Origin: Candidatus Pantoea carbekii
Lineage (GTDB): Bacteria > Pseudomonadota > Gammaproteobacteria > Enterobacterales > Enterobacteriaceae
DNA: 64,000 nt
Reading direction: 5' to 3'
Assembly: GCF_000971765.1 (NCBI RefSeq)
Contig: NZ_CP010907.1
Span: 714,338-778,337, forward strand
The position numbers and the translations under genes are program-made. The notes beneath the pieces are model-generated. The model did no database searches. It had not been told where the DNA came from and saw only the letters and a program-made list of their open reading frames with translations. Position 1 is the first letter of the stretch. Each line of letters starts with the position of its first letter. Positions 45,784 through 57,218 of the stretch are shown here, one piece after another.

Positions 45784-46711
45784 TTTGTTAGTTAGAACAA
45801 TGTTTGCATACTAACTATAGTTGCTAAAATAATAATTTTTCTTGATTAAGATACATGTTAAGTAATTATTTATTTATCGCTAAAGTAAATTTTTTTAGCA
45901 CTGTATACGTAAAATTAAATAGTTAAAATAATTAAATTACTAGCTTTCTCATAATTAAAAAATTTTTCATATTTCGTAATCTATATTAAATATAATTAAT
46001 TAAAAATGTGCTATTGAACTATATTAAGTAAAATAGTGCCTTCACAAAAAATTATAGCAATTGAGAAATTATATGAAATTAAATTTTATGATTGCTTAAT
46101 CAATTAGGCTGTTAAATATGGTCACTGATAATCTTGTAATTAGGTAATTAAGTATGAATTTTTCGAAATCCAAAATACACATTAAACATTTATATATTAA
46201 TTTATTTCTAATTTTAAAATCAAATTAAAAATATAAAGATTAATGTAATATTAATATCATTTTTTAGATATTAGGATTTATTAATTTAAAATAATTTAAT
46301 TAAGTGATATTGTAATGTTTTTTTTTCAAAAACAGCCAAATATTTTCATGGTTTATTAATACAATAATTAGTGTGTAATTTTATTATTTTAATATTAAAG
46401 AAATCAATAAAACTTCAATTATTTTAATAAATAAATTTGATTTAGTGGACTTTCTTTACTTAAAATTCAAGTCTAGAGAGATTTCATGATATTTAGTAAA
46501 TATTTTTTTGTATTTGTCTTATGAATTCTATTTAATTTTTGATTAAGATTAAATGTTATTTTTTTTGATATGCTAATAAAAGTATATTTGCCTTGTAGAT
46601 AAGAACGCTTATAAAACAGTAAATTTTACACTTTATTTTAAATAAACATACTATTTTTATACTATGTTCAATTGCTATTTTAAAAATACAATAAAATTTC
46701 AATTTATTATT

Positions 46712-48811
46712 TTAAATATGGTTTCTATGGACTTTAATTACATGGGGAATAATACGAATTTTACGTATAGTATTCGCTAAATGGGAGTGATTATGTGCTG
46801 TAAGACGGATAAAGGCAGTATATATAAAATCGTTAGATTCTTCCGTCTTTAAACTTTGAATATTGGAACCTGCGGTATTAATTGCTGCCGTCAAATGTGC
46901 CAATACACCTTGATGATTAAACATATCTACTTTTATTTCAGCAATAAATTCTTGATGAATTTTTTTATCCCATTCTCCCAAAAGAAATCGTCCAGGTTCA
47001 TTCTGGTAACCGAAAATATTTTGACAGGATTCATTATGTATAATTAGACCTTTACCTGGATGAACATGTGCAACTATCGGGTCGTTAGGAATAGGACAGC
47101 AGCACGTTGCTAAAGTAATTAACATACTATCTTCTGTATGTTTAATAATTAATCTTTTTAAAGTATTGACATTAGGTAAAGGTGTTGTCGATTGCAATAA
47201 GTGTTGTGCCACTACTATACTTATGAGGTTACCTAAGCCAATTTCTGCTAATAAATCATCAATATTAGAGACTTTTGTACGTTCTAATTCCTTTTGAATG
47301 TTTTGAGCAGGAATTTTAGCTAATTTCTGATTATCACCCAATGTATGGTTGAGTAAGTAGCGACCTAATTTTATTGAATCTTCTCGTTTTAAATTTTTTA
47401 ACGTCTGTCGAATTTTTGAACGTGCTTTGGAACTGACAACAAAATTAAGCCAAGCAGGATTAGGACGTGCTCGTGGTTCTGTAATAATTTCAATGGTTTG
47501 CCCACTAATAAGCGCTTGTGATAACGGATAAGATTGGCGATCTAGAAGAGCAGCAGTACATGTATTACCAATATCAGTATGTACAGCATATGCAAAATCT
47601 ACAGGTGTTGCACCTACTGGTAATTCAATTATACAACCCTTAGGCGTAAAAACGTAAATTTCTTTCGGAAAAAGATCAGATTTCACACTTTCAATAAATT
47701 CAAATGCATTTCCTGAACTCTGTTGTAATTCTAATAAACTTCGAAGCCAACGTTGTGCACGAACTTGAGCCGTGGTACTAGTTTCTTTATAGGTCCATTG
47801 TGCTGCTACACCCATTTCTGCCATTTGATCCATATCTTCTGTACGAATTTGCACTTCTACTGGTACACCATATGGTCCAATCATCGATGTATGTAATGAT
47901 TGATAGCCATTAGCTTTGGGAATAGCTATATAATCTTTAACACAACCTGGTCGTGGTTTATACAAACTATGTATCTGACCAAGCACGCGATAACAAGCAT
48001 CAAGGTCTTTTACAATAACGCGAAAGCGATAAATATCTATTATTGAGTGAAATCGCTTTTCTTTTGAGGACATTTTTCGGTAAATAGAATACAGATGTCT
48101 ATCTCTTTCAATTACACGACAGATAACACCAGCTTTCTTCAAGCAATGATCTATTTCAGAAAGTATTTTTTGAATCATATCGTTACGATTATTACGCACA
48201 GTTTTTACTATTTCTTTAATTATACGAAAACGGTTAGGATAAAGAGCTTCGAAGCCTAATTCTTCCAGTTCAGTTTTCAAATAAAAAATACCAAGACGAT
48301 GTGCTAGAGGACTGTAAATATCTAATGTTTCCATTGCGATACGGCGTTTTTTATCAGCACGTAACGCACCAAGCGTACGCATGTTATGCGTACGGTCAGC
48401 TAATTTTATTAAAATAACACGAATGTCCTGAACTGTTGCCATAATCATTTTTCGAAAATTTTCAATCTGTTCTTCTTTTTTATCACGGAATTTTAATTTA
48501 TCGAGTTTTGATACACCTTCTATTAGCTCAGCAACGCTTTTTCCAAAAAGTTTTTCCATATCTTGATAAGTAGCAGGTGTATCTTCAATGACATCATGTA
48601 AGAGAGCTGCCATTAATGTTTCATGATCTAATTTCATGTTAGCAAGAATGCAAGCGACTGCTATGGGATGAGTAATATAAGGTTCACCGCTATAACGTAT
48701 TTGTCCTGCATGAGCTTCACGCGCAACAAGATAAACTTGTTTTAAACGCTTGATTTGCTCTTCAGGTAAATATATCTCAATCAGTTTATTGAGACTTTTA
48801 AACAGATACAA
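46712..48811 (-). CDS. spoT: Bifunctional (p)ppGpp synthetase/hydrolase SpoT
   Basis: SpoT degrades and makes the alarmone ppGpp. The 699-residue protein (E. coli 702) has the HD hydrolase domain (HPIAVACIL, ALLHDVIEDTPATYQD), the synthetase domain (KDYIAIPKANGYQSLHTS, VEVQIRTEDMDQMAEMGVA), TGS (VFTPKGCIIELPVGATPVDFAYA) and a C-terminal ACT domain. It lies 15 bases after rpoZ in the conserved gmk-rpoZ-spoT operon. Both enzymatic domains look intact. Confidence 0.97.
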   Translation of the reverse strand: MYLFKSLNKLIEIYLPEEQIKRLKQVYLVAREAHAGQIRYSGEPYITHPIAVACILANMKLDHETLMAALLHDVIEDTPATYQDMEKLFGKSVAELIEGVSKLDKLKFRDKKEEQIENFRKMIMATVQDIRVILIKLADRTHNMRTLGALRADKKRRIAMETLDIYSPLAHRLGIFYLKTELEELGFEALYPNRFRIIKEIVKTVRNNRNDMIQKILSEIDHCLKKAGVICRVIERDRHLYSIYRKMSSKEKRFHSIIDIYRFRVIVKDLDACYRVLGQIHSLYKPRPGCVKDYIAIPKANGYQSLHTSMIGPYGVPVEVQIRTEDMDQMAEMGVAAQWTYKETSTTAQVRAQRWLRSLLELQQSSGNAFEFIESVKSDLFPKEIYVFTPKGCIIELPVGATPVDFAYAVHTDIGNTCTAALLDRQSYPLSQALISGQTIEIITEPRARPNPAWLNFVVSSKARSKIRQTLKNLKREDSIKLGRYLLNHTLGDNQKLAKIPAQNIQKELERTKVSNIDDLLAEIGLGNLISIVVAQHLLQSTTPLPNVNTLKRLIIKHTEDSMLITLATCCCPIPNDPIVAHVHPGKGLIIHNESCQNIFGYQNEPGRFLLGEWDKKIHQEFIAEIKVDMFNHQGVLAHLTAAINTAGSNIQSLKTEESNDFIYTAFIRLTAHNHSHLANTIRKIRIIPHVIKVHRNHI

Positions 48812-48826
48812 AGTTAACCTGCAGAT

Positions 48827-49093
48827 TTAAACACGCCCTTCAGTAACAGAACTAATAGCTCTTAACTTAGCGGATTCATATTCTTGATACTCACTAATAT
48901 TCAATGTTTTTTTATTAATTAGGCCTTGTTCAATTTCTCGTAAAGCTATCACTGTAGCTTTATCGTTTTCTTCAGGAACAAGTGGATCTTTAGCATTGAC
49001 TTGCATTTGACGTGCACGGCGTGCAGCAATCAATACTAAGTCAAATCGATTACCAATTTTTTCTACTGCATCTTGAACAGTTACACGTGCCAT
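48827..49093 (-). CDS. rpoZ: DNA-directed RNA polymerase subunit omega
   Basis: Omega helps fold beta' and, in E. coli, forms one ppGpp site. From ATG 49093 it has 88 residues (E. coli 91), starting [20 protein letters not shown] and keeping AARRARQMQ and [12 protein letters not shown]. An upstream extension to 49132 lacks homology. It is the middle gene of gmk-rpoZ-spoT. Confidence 0.96.
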   Translation of the reverse strand: MARVTVQDAVEKIGNRFDLVLIAARRARQMQVNAKDPLVPEENDKATVIALREIEQGLINKKTLNISEYQEYESAKLRAISSVTEGRV

Positions 49094-49148
49094 AAATATG
49101 CTACTCCATAAATTGAAGAAATTAACTTTCATAATACTGAAAGTATTT

Positions 49149-49772
49149 TCAAACGACCAATAATTTACTAATTAAAGTATTATGTCGTACCTTTTGGTTA
49201 TGCACACGTAAACGTTGTGCATAAATAATAGTTTTTAAATCAGTTAATGCTGATTCTAAATCATCATTAATAATTAAGTAATCGTATTCAGAATAATGCG
49301 TTATCTCTATAATAGCTTGTTTCATACGCTGAGTAATAACCTGTTCAGTGTCTTGAGCACGCCTATTTAGGCGTCGTGCTAACTCTTGTATTGAAGGTGG
49401 TAGCACAAAGATACTACATGTTAGTAAAAATTGAGTACGAATCTGTTTTGCGCCTTGCCAATCGATATCTAAAAAAACGTCAATACCACTTGATAAAATT
49501 TCTTTTACAGATTCACGTGAAGTACCATAATAATTACCAAATACCTTTGCATATTCAAGAAAAGCATCTTCTGCGATCATATTTTTAAATGTATGTTTTG
49601 AAACAAAAAAATAATCTTTTCCATCTGTTTCATTAGGACGTATACTACGAGTAGTATAAGAGATAGATAATTTTATATCCCTTAATAGCTGTTCTTTTAA
49701 TAACCTCTGAAGGAGTAGAGATTTACCTGCTCCACTAGGAGCAGAAATAATATAAAAAGTACCTTGAATCAT
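49149..49772 (-). CDS. gmk: Guanylate kinase
   Basis: Gmk phosphorylates GMP to GDP. The 207-residue protein equals the E. coli length, with P-loop [37 protein letters not shown] for GMP binding, and the lid region [13 protein letters not shown]. It heads the operon with rpoZ and spoT. Confidence 0.96.
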   Translation of the reverse strand: MIQGTFYIISAPSGAGKSLLLQRLLKEQLLRDIKLSISYTTRSIRPNETDGKDYFFVSKHTFKNMIAEDAFLEYAKVFGNYYGTSRESVKEILSSGIDVFLDIDWQGAKQIRTQFLLTCSIFVLPPSIQELARRLNRRAQDTEQVITQRMKQAIIEITHYSEYDYLIINDDLESALTDLKTIIYAQRLRVHNQKVRHNTLISKLLVV

Positions 49773-50740
49773 AATTATTTCAAATTGGATTAAAAAACAA
49801 AGTATATATATTAATAATAGCAGATAGTTATATTACTTAAAGTATCTAACATAAGATTTATGCTTTGTATATTCAAAATATTATTTTTAATAATTTGAAG
49901 TAACGCACAATATAATGTTAAAAACTATAAAATATTTAAATTTAATTTTCAATTATATTATTTGTTAAAATCAATAAGACATATTCATTTCTTAAAATTA
50001 AAATGAGCTAAAGGGATTAGAATAGCGATATTGTATTTGCTACATATTTGATATGTATCGATCTTGTTTAAACTAGACTTATATTATGACTTAGTATAGT
50101 ATATTATATATCACACCACCAGTGTAATTAATGTAAATAAAAAATGATAGAGCTATAAAATAATTCCTGAATCTTCTTCAAATAATTTAAAATAAAAAAT
50201 GATGATTTTAAAAATTAATAAACTATATTTCTACTTAAGGAAATATATAATTAATGAATTTCAAATATAAATTAATTGACAATTAATAAAATAGTATAAA
50301 TATGATCAAAATATCTCTTTCAATAAGAAAAAACTTAGCGATATATTTTATTGGTTAAAAAAACATTTTTATATTCATTGAATCGTAATTAGGTTAGCAA
50401 GTCAACTGATTTATTTGAATCATTTAGTCGACTATACACGATCAAATTAATTATTAATGATAATATACAAAACCACGTTTTAATTAAGATGTATTATTAT
50501 AGTAATATTACTAACAACTAACAGCCTGTTAAAAAGATTGAATAGAAATATAGAGCTATATATCAAATAATTAATTATTTTGAAATGATTAAACAATAAT
50601 GTCAGTCTAGCGTATATTTAATATGATCAATATATATAGTGTTTTGTATTATATATAAATAATGAATAATTTATTTCTATATCTTGTAGATTAGTAACCT
50701 AGTTTTCCAATAAGATTTTAAAGATAAAATTATTGTTGAG
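49773..50740. other. Gene-free region between gmk and yicG
   Basis: In E. coli ligB occupies this place. About 970 AT-rich bases show no LigB remnant that I recognise, only short AT palindromes such as AAATAATTAATTATTT near 50564-50579. Confidence 0.5.
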
Positions 50741-51364
50741 TTAAGGATAATTGAAAATAGGCAGACAAAGACCAAAGCGTAGTACTAACAATCGTGCACA
50801 GAAACCGAATAATAATGTGATGATTACTATTGTTTGATGTGATAACGAAGTGCTTGATAATAAAATATAACACCAACCTACAATAAACGCGATACCGGCA
50901 TATAATTCTTTCTGAAAGACTAGTGGAATTTGATTACAAAACATATCACGCAATACACCACCAAAAACACCAGTAATTACAGCAGCAATGGTAGCAATAA
51001 TTGAAGCATGGCCAGCACTTAATGCCACCTGTGTACCTATAATAGAAAATACAACGAGACCAAGCGCATCGAGCATTAAAAATACATTACGTAAACAGTG
51101 CATTAATGGAGCAATAAAGGTAGTAGCTACTGCTGCTATAATTACAATTAAGATATATATTGGATGTTGTATCCAGCTAAGTGGATAATGTCCTAATAGA
51201 ATGTCACGTACTGATCCTCCCCCAACAGCGGTAACAGAAGCTACAATAACTACACCAAATAAATCCATTTTGCGTCTACCTGCTGCAAGTGCACCTGTTA
51301 TTGATTCCACTGTAATACCTATTATGTACAGAACAGTTAATAACATAGAATATATGTCCAACAA
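50741..51364 (-). CDS. yicG: UPF0126/TRIC-family inner membrane protein YicG
   Basis: YicG belongs to the UPF0126 family, related to trimeric intracellular cation (TRIC) channels; its own substrate is not established, although glycine-related transport has been proposed for relatives. The 207-residue protein is almost wholly hydrophobic, with about seven membrane spans and the duplicated motif GGGSVRDILLG and GGVLRDMFCNQIP. It sits between yicC and gmk, as in E. coli apart from lost dinD and ligB. Confidence 0.9.
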   Translation of the reverse strand: MLDIYSMLLTVLYIIGITVESITGALAAGRRKMDLFGVVIVASVTAVGGGSVRDILLGHYPLSWIQHPIYILIVIIAAVATTFIAPLMHCLRNVFLMLDALGLVVFSIIGTQVALSAGHASIIATIAAVITGVFGGVLRDMFCNQIPLVFQKELYAGIAFIVGWCYILLSSTSLSHQTIVIITLLFGFCARLLVLRFGLCLPIFNYP

Positions 51365-51709
51365 AATTGACGGTAATGCTAATAGTTTTTAACTATATAT
51401 AAAAAACAAAATTATCTAATAATACTTTATATTATATTGATTTCAATTTTTATTATTTTGTTATCTATTTAGACATTCATGTGTCATGATTTTAACGACT
51501 AGAAAAGAAAAATTTTTATCAAATAAAACAAATAGTAACGTACTAATTTTTACTACAATATTACTTATAACTCCATTATTATAATAGTAATTTATTATCG
51601 TTAGCAGTAGTGAGTAATGTCATTTTTATGTTAATAGAATTAATTACTAATTATGTAATCTTAATTATTGAACAAAGTCATTAAGATTAATTATAGTAAA
51701 TATTTTTAG
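51365..51709. other. Spacer between yicG and yicC
   Basis: dinD is absent. These 345 AT-rich bases contain nothing I recognise. Confidence 0.5.
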
Positions 51710-52573
51710 TTATTCGATGTTTTGTATCTGTTCGCGCATTTGCTCAATTAATACTTTTATTTCAATAGCAGAAGAAGTTACATCAACATTATTTGATTTT
51801 GAAGCTAAAGTATTTGACTCTCGGCTAAATTCTTGCATTATAAAATCGAGACGTCGACCAATCGCCTCTTTTTTTTCTAAAATTTTAAAAGTTTCTTTTA
51901 CGTGTATATCAATACGATCTAATTCTTCTGTTAAATCAATTCGCTGTGCTAGCATTACTATTTCTTGTTCTAAGCGATGCGTATCTAATTGCATCTTCAC
52001 TTCTTCTAACTTAGAACAAAGACGTTCATATTGTGATTTGAGAATTTCTGGCATTTGCTTGCGTATTTTTTTTACTTCTTGTCTAATAGTTTCTAATCGT
52101 TTTTTGATTAGAATTTTTAGTTCGGCACCTTCATTTTTTCGAGCAGTAATATAATCAGTTAATACATTATCAAATGTTGTTATTAATTCCGTATTAATAT
52201 TATCAATATTATGTTTTTGAGCTGACATTACATCTGGCCAGCGTAGAATATCTAATAAATTTACAATGCCATCTTTGCTACGCATTTGAAGCCATTTTGT
52301 AGCTTCTAAAAGTTGGTTTGCTAACGGTTCATTCAATTTTAATTGATAACGTGCAATGGGATAAGTATCAAAACGTAGAGTACATTCTATTTTACCACGC
52401 ACTAAACGATTACGAATACGATCACGAATTATAGGTTCCAAATGGCGAAATTGTTCTGGAAGACGGATAGAAATTTCTAGGTAACGCTGATTTACAGAAC
52501 GTAACTCCCAGGTAGCAGTTCCCCAAATACCTTTAATTTCATGAAGTGCATATGAGGTCATACTACTGACCAT
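51710..52573 (-). CDS. yicC: YicC family endoribonuclease-like protein
   Basis: YicC proteins (YloC in Bacillus) have been described as RNA-cleaving enzymes; E. coli YicC affects the small RNA RyhB. From ATG 52573 the protein has 287 residues, the E. coli length, with the N-terminal signature SSMTSYALHEIKGIWG, SVNQRYLE, a central coiled coil and the C-terminal GRRLDFIMQEFSRESNTLAS with AIEIKVLIEQMREQIQNIE. AGGAG precedes this start. Its retention in a reduced genome suggests a basic role in RNA metabolism. Confidence 0.94.
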   Translation of the reverse strand: MVSSMTSYALHEIKGIWGTATWELRSVNQRYLEISIRLPEQFRHLEPIIRDRIRNRLVRGKIECTLRFDTYPIARYQLKLNEPLANQLLEATKWLQMRSKDGIVNLLDILRWPDVMSAQKHNIDNINTELITTFDNVLTDYITARKNEGAELKILIKKRLETIRQEVKKIRKQMPEILKSQYERLCSKLEEVKMQLDTHRLEQEIVMLAQRIDLTEELDRIDIHVKETFKILEKKEAIGRRLDFIMQEFSRESNTLASKSNNVDVTSSAIEIKVLIEQMREQIQNIE

Positions 52574-53167
52574 AAATTTATTACTCCTAATAAGCATCTT
52601 TGAAAAATTTAAATTAATAATTATATTAATTAAGTATATTGCTTTGATTATAAAATAATTTTACTTCAAATACATATCAGAAATAAATTAAGTAAGATTG
52701 TATAATAAAAAAATGAAAATTTCATTTTCAACTATCTTTACCATTTACAATTTCGTCATAAGTTTATGTGATTCATGAAAATGAAGTAATCAATCCATGT
52801 TAATTCTTAGTAATTTAGATGTCACCCATATATCTACAACGTCAATAAATTTATTTAAACTAATTAAAAAGTATTAAATGTATACACTAAAGCGTATGAA
52901 TGTTATTTTATAAGATTACTTTTGCATTACAGTTACCATGCTGTGAATTTATTATATATAATTAAAAATACTTTTCAAATTTCTAAGTAAAAAAGCATTT
53001 TTTGTATTTTATTAAAAATAATATAGCGATATGATAAATAAATCAGCATATCCAATAAATCTCTGAGAATATCAGATTATTAAAAATATAAAAATTATAT
53101 TTATTATGTATATGATATATTACTGATTATTGCGAAAGAATTTTATAAGGAAAATAATATTATTAAA
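52574..53167. other. Divergent spacer between yicC and pyrE
   Basis: rph (RNase PH) lies upstream of pyrE in E. coli. The interval is too short and too degraded for a gene, and I could not establish an Rph remnant. It should hold the promoters of both flanking genes. Confidence 0.45.
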
Positions 53168-53197
53168 ATAGAAAAATTTTTCTATGTTTTAAAACAT
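53168..53197 (+). promoter_or_regulatory. Overlapping palindromes in the pyrE leader
   Basis: An 18-bp palindrome ATAGAAAAATTTTTCTAT (53168-53185) overlaps a 14-bp palindrome ATGTTTTAAAACAT (53184-53197), just before the AAGGG ribosome site. In E. coli pyrE is controlled by an attenuator reached through rph. Here two alternative hairpins could form, but that is only a structural inference. Confidence 0.4.
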
Positions 53198-53210
53198 CAT
53201 AAGGGATAAA

Positions 53211-53852
53211 ATGCAAAATTACAAACATCAATTTATTGAGTTTATTTACAGTAAAGGAGCACTAAAGTTTGGTGATTTTACCTTAAAATCTAACCGTAAA
53301 AGTCCATATTTTTTTAATACAGGTTTATTTAATATGGGTCGTGATATAGCGCAGCTGGGATACTTTTACGCAAAAGCTATAATGGATAATAACATCAACT
53401 TTGATTTACTATTTGGCCCAGCTTATAAAGGCATCCCAATAGTGCTTACTACTGCGATAGCACTGTCTAATTACTATAACTATAATGTCCCTTATTGTTT
53501 TAATCGCAAGGAATTTAAAGATCACGGTGAAGGTGGTGTTCTAGTTGGTAGTTCATTAAATGGGAAAATATTATTGGTAGATGATGTAATTACTTCCGGT
53601 AAAGCAATCCGTGAATCGGTTGATGTCATCAATTCATATGGTGCTACATTGAGCGCTGTTCTGATTTCCTTAGATCGTCAGGAACGTGGATATGGTGAAA
53701 TTTCCGCAATGCAACAAATAGAACGCGATTACAGATGCAAGGTAATCGCAATTACTACGCTGAATCAAGTAATTGATTATTTAGAGAAACAAGAACATAT
53801 GACGGATGATCTTTTTAATCTACGCGCATACCATGACAAGTATTCTGTTTGA
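53211..53852 (+). CDS. pyrE: Orotate phosphoribosyltransferase
   Basis: PyrE converts orotate and PRPP to OMP in pyrimidine synthesis. The 213-residue protein equals the E. coli length and keeps [40 protein letters not shown] and the PRPP motif [21 protein letters not shown] lies about 6 bases before the ATG. It faces dut across a 270-base gap where slmA has been lost. Confidence 0.97.
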   Translation: MQNYKHQFIEFIYSKGALKFGDFTLKSNRKSPYFFNTGLFNMGRDIAQLGYFYAKAIMDNNINFDLLFGPAYKGIPIVLTTAIALSNYYNYNVPYCFNRKEFKDHGEGGVLVGSSLNGKILLVDDVITSGKAIRESVDVINSYGATLSAVLISLDRQERGYGEISAMQQIERDYRCKVIAITTLNQVIDYLEKQEHMTDDLFNLRAYHDKYSV

Positions 53853-54122
53853 CTTATTGTCAATAAATGTACTATTTTTATACTATACTTTATTTTATAT
53901 AAAATATAAGCCACTAGAAAATACTCCTTATGCCTAGCCTAATGGTGCAATTTATAACATAGCACTTTGTTGATTTAAATATTTTCATTATAGGTAAATA
54001 TTTTTTAAAATCATTTGGTTAAGAAATGGCAGCAATTATAATGCTTAATTTACTACCTCAATATCTCTTAATTAGTCAATCAGTTTTCTGATGTAAACTA
54101 AGTATAACAAAACAAATTTTTT

Positions 54123-54584
54123 TTATTTATAACCAGAATGACCAAATCCATTGATAGCTCTTTCGCTAATAGTTTCAAAATGTTCTACTAAATTAAATTC
54201 AACCTGCACAACAGGTAAAAAGACAAGCTGTGCCAATCGGTTACCTGGGTGAACATGAAAATTTTCTTGACTTCTATTCCATACTGAAATCATGAGTTGT
54301 CCTTGATAATCAGAATCAATTAGACCAACTAAATTTCCTAGAACAATACCGTGTTGATGTCCTAAACCCGAACGTGGTATAATAACTGCCATTAGATTTG
54401 GATCTTCAATATGAATAGCAAAACCCGTTGGCACTAACGTAGTCATACCTGAAGCAATTTCTAGAGTATTATCCAAACAGGCACATAAATCTAATCCAGC
54501 TGAGCCAGAAGTTATATAAGTTGGCATTGGAAATTCGTTTCCGATACGTTTGTCAATAATTTTTATGTTGATTTTTTTCATCAT
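54123..54584 (-). CDS. dut: dUTP diphosphatase
   Basis: Dut hydrolyses dUTP to dUMP, preventing uracil incorporation and feeding dTMP synthesis. The 153-residue trimeric-type protein keeps motif 1 GSAGLDLCA, motif 2 [11 protein letters not shown] and motif 3 [15 protein letters not shown] with the catalytic aspartate. The glycine-rich motif 5 is altered: [10 protein letters not shown] instead of RGEGGFGHSG. Its start overlaps the coaBC stop by 32 bases, as dfp and dut do in E. coli. Confidence 0.95.
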   Translation of the reverse strand: MMKKINIKIIDKRIGNEFPMPTYITSGSAGLDLCACLDNTLEIASGMTTLVPTGFAIHIEDPNLMAVIIPRSGLGHQHGIVLGNLVGLIDSDYQGQLMISVWNRSQENFHVHPGNRLAQLVFLPVVQVEFNLVEHFETISERAINGFGHSGYK

Positions 54585-55785
54585 AATGAGTTATGATCTC
54601 ATCTATTAATTGTTGACCAAGATATACTTTGTTATTAAGCGGTAAAAATTTTTCTCCCTCTTGCCATAAAAGATGAATTGAGTTTGTATCGCTGTTGAAT
54701 CTCTTTCCTAGCTGTTTTATATCATTAGCGCAGATTAGATCTAAATTTTTCAGCAGTAATTTTTGCTTTGCATTCTCTTTTGTATTCTGTGTTTCCACAG
54801 CAAATCCAACTACAAAAGGGCGATTTTTCTTAAGAGCTGCTACATCTGCAACAATATCAGGGTTTTTAATTAATCGTAATATAAAATTATCATCGTTAAT
54901 CTGCTTTTTTATTTTTTTTATTTCAATATGTTCTGCACGATAGTCTGCTACAGCTGCATTAGCAATAAAAATATGTTGTTGATGAATGTCTTTCATCACC
55001 GCCGCTTGCATTTCTAATGCACTATCAACATTTATACGACGAACACCATTAGGCGTTTGAAGTATTACGGGACCACTAATCAGTGTAACTTGTGCTCCGC
55101 ATCTTGCTGCGGCTGCAGCAATAGCAAATCCCATTTTGCCTGAGCTGTAATTACTAATATATCGTATAGGATCCAATGCTTCATGGGTGGGACCAGCAGT
55201 AATCATAATGTGAAGATGTTGCAGATTTTTAATAGGCTGAAACCATGAAACTATATATGCTAGAATATCCATTGGTTCAAGCATGCGTCCAAAACCTATA
55301 TCACCACATGCTTGATTCCCTGTAGCTGGTCCCCAAACTAGCATACCACGCTGCTGTAGGTGTTTCAGATTTTCTTGTGTGATTATTGCATGATACATTT
55401 GTTGATTCATCGCAGGAACAATGGCAATCGGCATTTTACTAGCAAGACATGTAATAGTTATAAGATCATTAGCTCTTCCTGTAGTTATGCGTGAAATTAG
55501 ATCAGCAGTAGCAGGGACGACTACAATTAAATCAGCCCATTTTGCTAATTCAATATGCTCTATTGCTTTTTGTTGTCTATTAGGATTCAGTGAATCATCA
55601 CATACTAAATGTCCTGATAATACTTGTAGACTAAGAGGAGTAATAAACGATTTAGCAGAATCAGTCATTATTATACGTACCTTCGCATTCTGTTCTCGTA
55701 ATCGACGCACTAATTCTGGTACTTTGTAGGCTGCAATACCTCCACCAATTCCTAGCAGGATTTTTTTTCCAGTCAATCCCATCAC
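54553..55785 (-). CDS. coaBC: Bifunctional phosphopantothenoylcysteine decarboxylase / synthetase CoaBC (Dfp)
   Basis: CoaBC performs the second and third steps of CoA synthesis. The 410-residue protein has the N-terminal flavin decarboxylase domain with the histidine in [19 protein letters not shown], and the cysteine in [13 protein letters not shown]. The C-terminal synthetase domain begins near [18 protein letters not shown] and keeps NAAVADYR. Together with coaA and coaD, three CoA enzymes lie in this window. It overlaps dut. Confidence 0.96.
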   Translation of the reverse strand: MMGLTGKKILLGIGGGIAAYKVPELVRRLREQNAKVRIIMTDSAKSFITPLSLQVLSGHLVCDDSLNPNRQQKAIEHIELAKWADLIVVVPATADLISRITTGRANDLITITCLASKMPIAIVPAMNQQMYHAIITQENLKHLQQRGMLVWGPATGNQACGDIGFGRMLEPMDILAYIVSWFQPIKNLQHLHIMITAGPTHEALDPIRYISNYSSGKMGFAIAAAAARCGAQVTLISGPVILQTPNGVRRINVDSALEMQAAVMKDIHQQHIFIANAAVADYRAEHIEIKKIKKQINDDNFILRLIKNPDIVADVAALKKNRPFVVGFAVETQNTKENAKQKLLLKNLDLICANDIKQLGKRFNSDTNSIHLLWQEGEKFLPLNNKVYLGQQLIDEIITHYDEKNQHKNY

Positions 55786-56276
55786 ATTTCACCTTAATTG
55801 AAATACTTTGCTTCAGATATAATTAATCTCACTAATTTATCATACAATTTTAAAATTTTCTTTATCTGAAATATTTTATATAGGTAATCGAAAACAAGAT
55901 TTTTAAAAAATGCAATTATATATTGACATATGGTATCATTAATGCATACAATTATAACTCAATCATGCTATACTGTTAAATTAAATTAATACTTTTCTGC
56001 TAAACTAGTCTTTTTATTTATGTATGATATTTAACCAATGAGTTGTGTGGATTTCTGTAATGATTAAAATTTAAAAACGATACGAATAAACACTATTTAA
56101 ATATCAATTGCATATAAATGCATTACTCATAAATAATATTCAAATCAATTTAATTTAAGTAAATTTAACATTAGATTAACTTCACCTAATTATTTGAATT
56201 AATATCGCAGCAAAATTACATTTAGATGTATTTAAAAGACTAGAATATTAACTATATTTTATTTATATATTAGCAA
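55786..56276. other. Spacer between coaBC and rpmB
   Basis: radC lies here in E. coli. About 490 AT-rich bases show no RadC remnant that I can recognise. The rpmBG promoter should be in the right-hand part. Confidence 0.45.
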
Positions 56277-56291
56277 TGGAGTATAATGAAG

Positions 56292-56525
56292 ATGTCACGA
56301 GTCTGTCAGATAACCGGAAAACGTCCAATGACTGGTAATAATCGTTCGCATTCCATGAACGCAACTAAGCGTCGTTTTTTGCCAAATCTACATTATCATC
56401 GTTTTTGGGTAGAATCAAAAAAACGCTTTATTATCTTGCGTGTATCAGCTAAAGGAATGCGAATTATTGATAAAACAGGCATAGATATAATTTTGTCCAC
56501 AATCCATGACAATATGTCTAAATAA
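56292..56525 (+). CDS. rpmB: 50S ribosomal protein L28
   Basis: From ATG 56292 the product is 77 residues, [20 protein letters not shown], with [20 protein letters not shown] matching L28. A second ATG at 56286 is two codons upstream; GGAG is about 10 bases before 56292 and 4 before 56286, so the family start at 56292 is preferred. It is followed by rpmG after 25 bases. Confidence 0.96.
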   Translation: MSRVCQITGKRPMTGNNRSHSMNATKRRFLPNLHYHRFWVESKKRFIILRVSAKGMRIIDKTGIDIILSTIHDNMSK

Positions 56526-56550
56526 TAAAATTACTTAGGACATTTTAAGT

Positions 56551-56721
56551 ATGGCTACTAAAAGTATTCGAGAGAAAGTTAAACTTCTTTCCTCTTCTGG
56601 AACGGGTCACTTTTATACGACTACGAAAAATAAACGTAGTGTGTCAGAAAAACTAGAACTTAAAAAATTCGATCCGATTTTACGTAAGCATGTAACTTAT
56701 AAAGAAGTTAAAATTAAGTAG
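56551..56721 (+). CDS. rpmG: 50S ribosomal protein L33
   Basis: A 56-residue product, [20 protein letters not shown], then YTTTKNKRS and [19 protein letters not shown]. It is the family of L33 and follows rpmB as in enteric genomes. An AGGA element stands about 12 bases before the ATG. Its stop is only 6 bases from the coaD stop on the opposite strand. Confidence 0.96.
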   Translation: MATKSIREKVKLLSSSGTGHFYTTTKNKRSVSEKLELKKFDPILRKHVTYKEVKIK

Positions 56722-56727
56722 TATTAA

Positions 56728-57210
<483 letters not shown>

Positions 57211-57218
57211 TCAAATCC

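Larger units (their letters stand above)
45105..46711. other. 1.6-kb gene-free region with long palindromes
   Basis: No gene or recognisable relic is seen on either strand. In E. coli trmH and recG follow spoT, and neither could be traced. The region marks the boundary where the following block (spoT to waaF) is inverted relative to E. coli. It contains perfect palindromes at 45170-45205 and 45746-45783. Confidence 0.6.

Noticed and set aside
52598..53160. Possible rph (RNase PH) remnant upstream of pyrE
   Set aside because: Synteny predicts it, and a few residues (LDV, T.SI) can be aligned, but spacing does not fit and the matches are no better than expected by chance.
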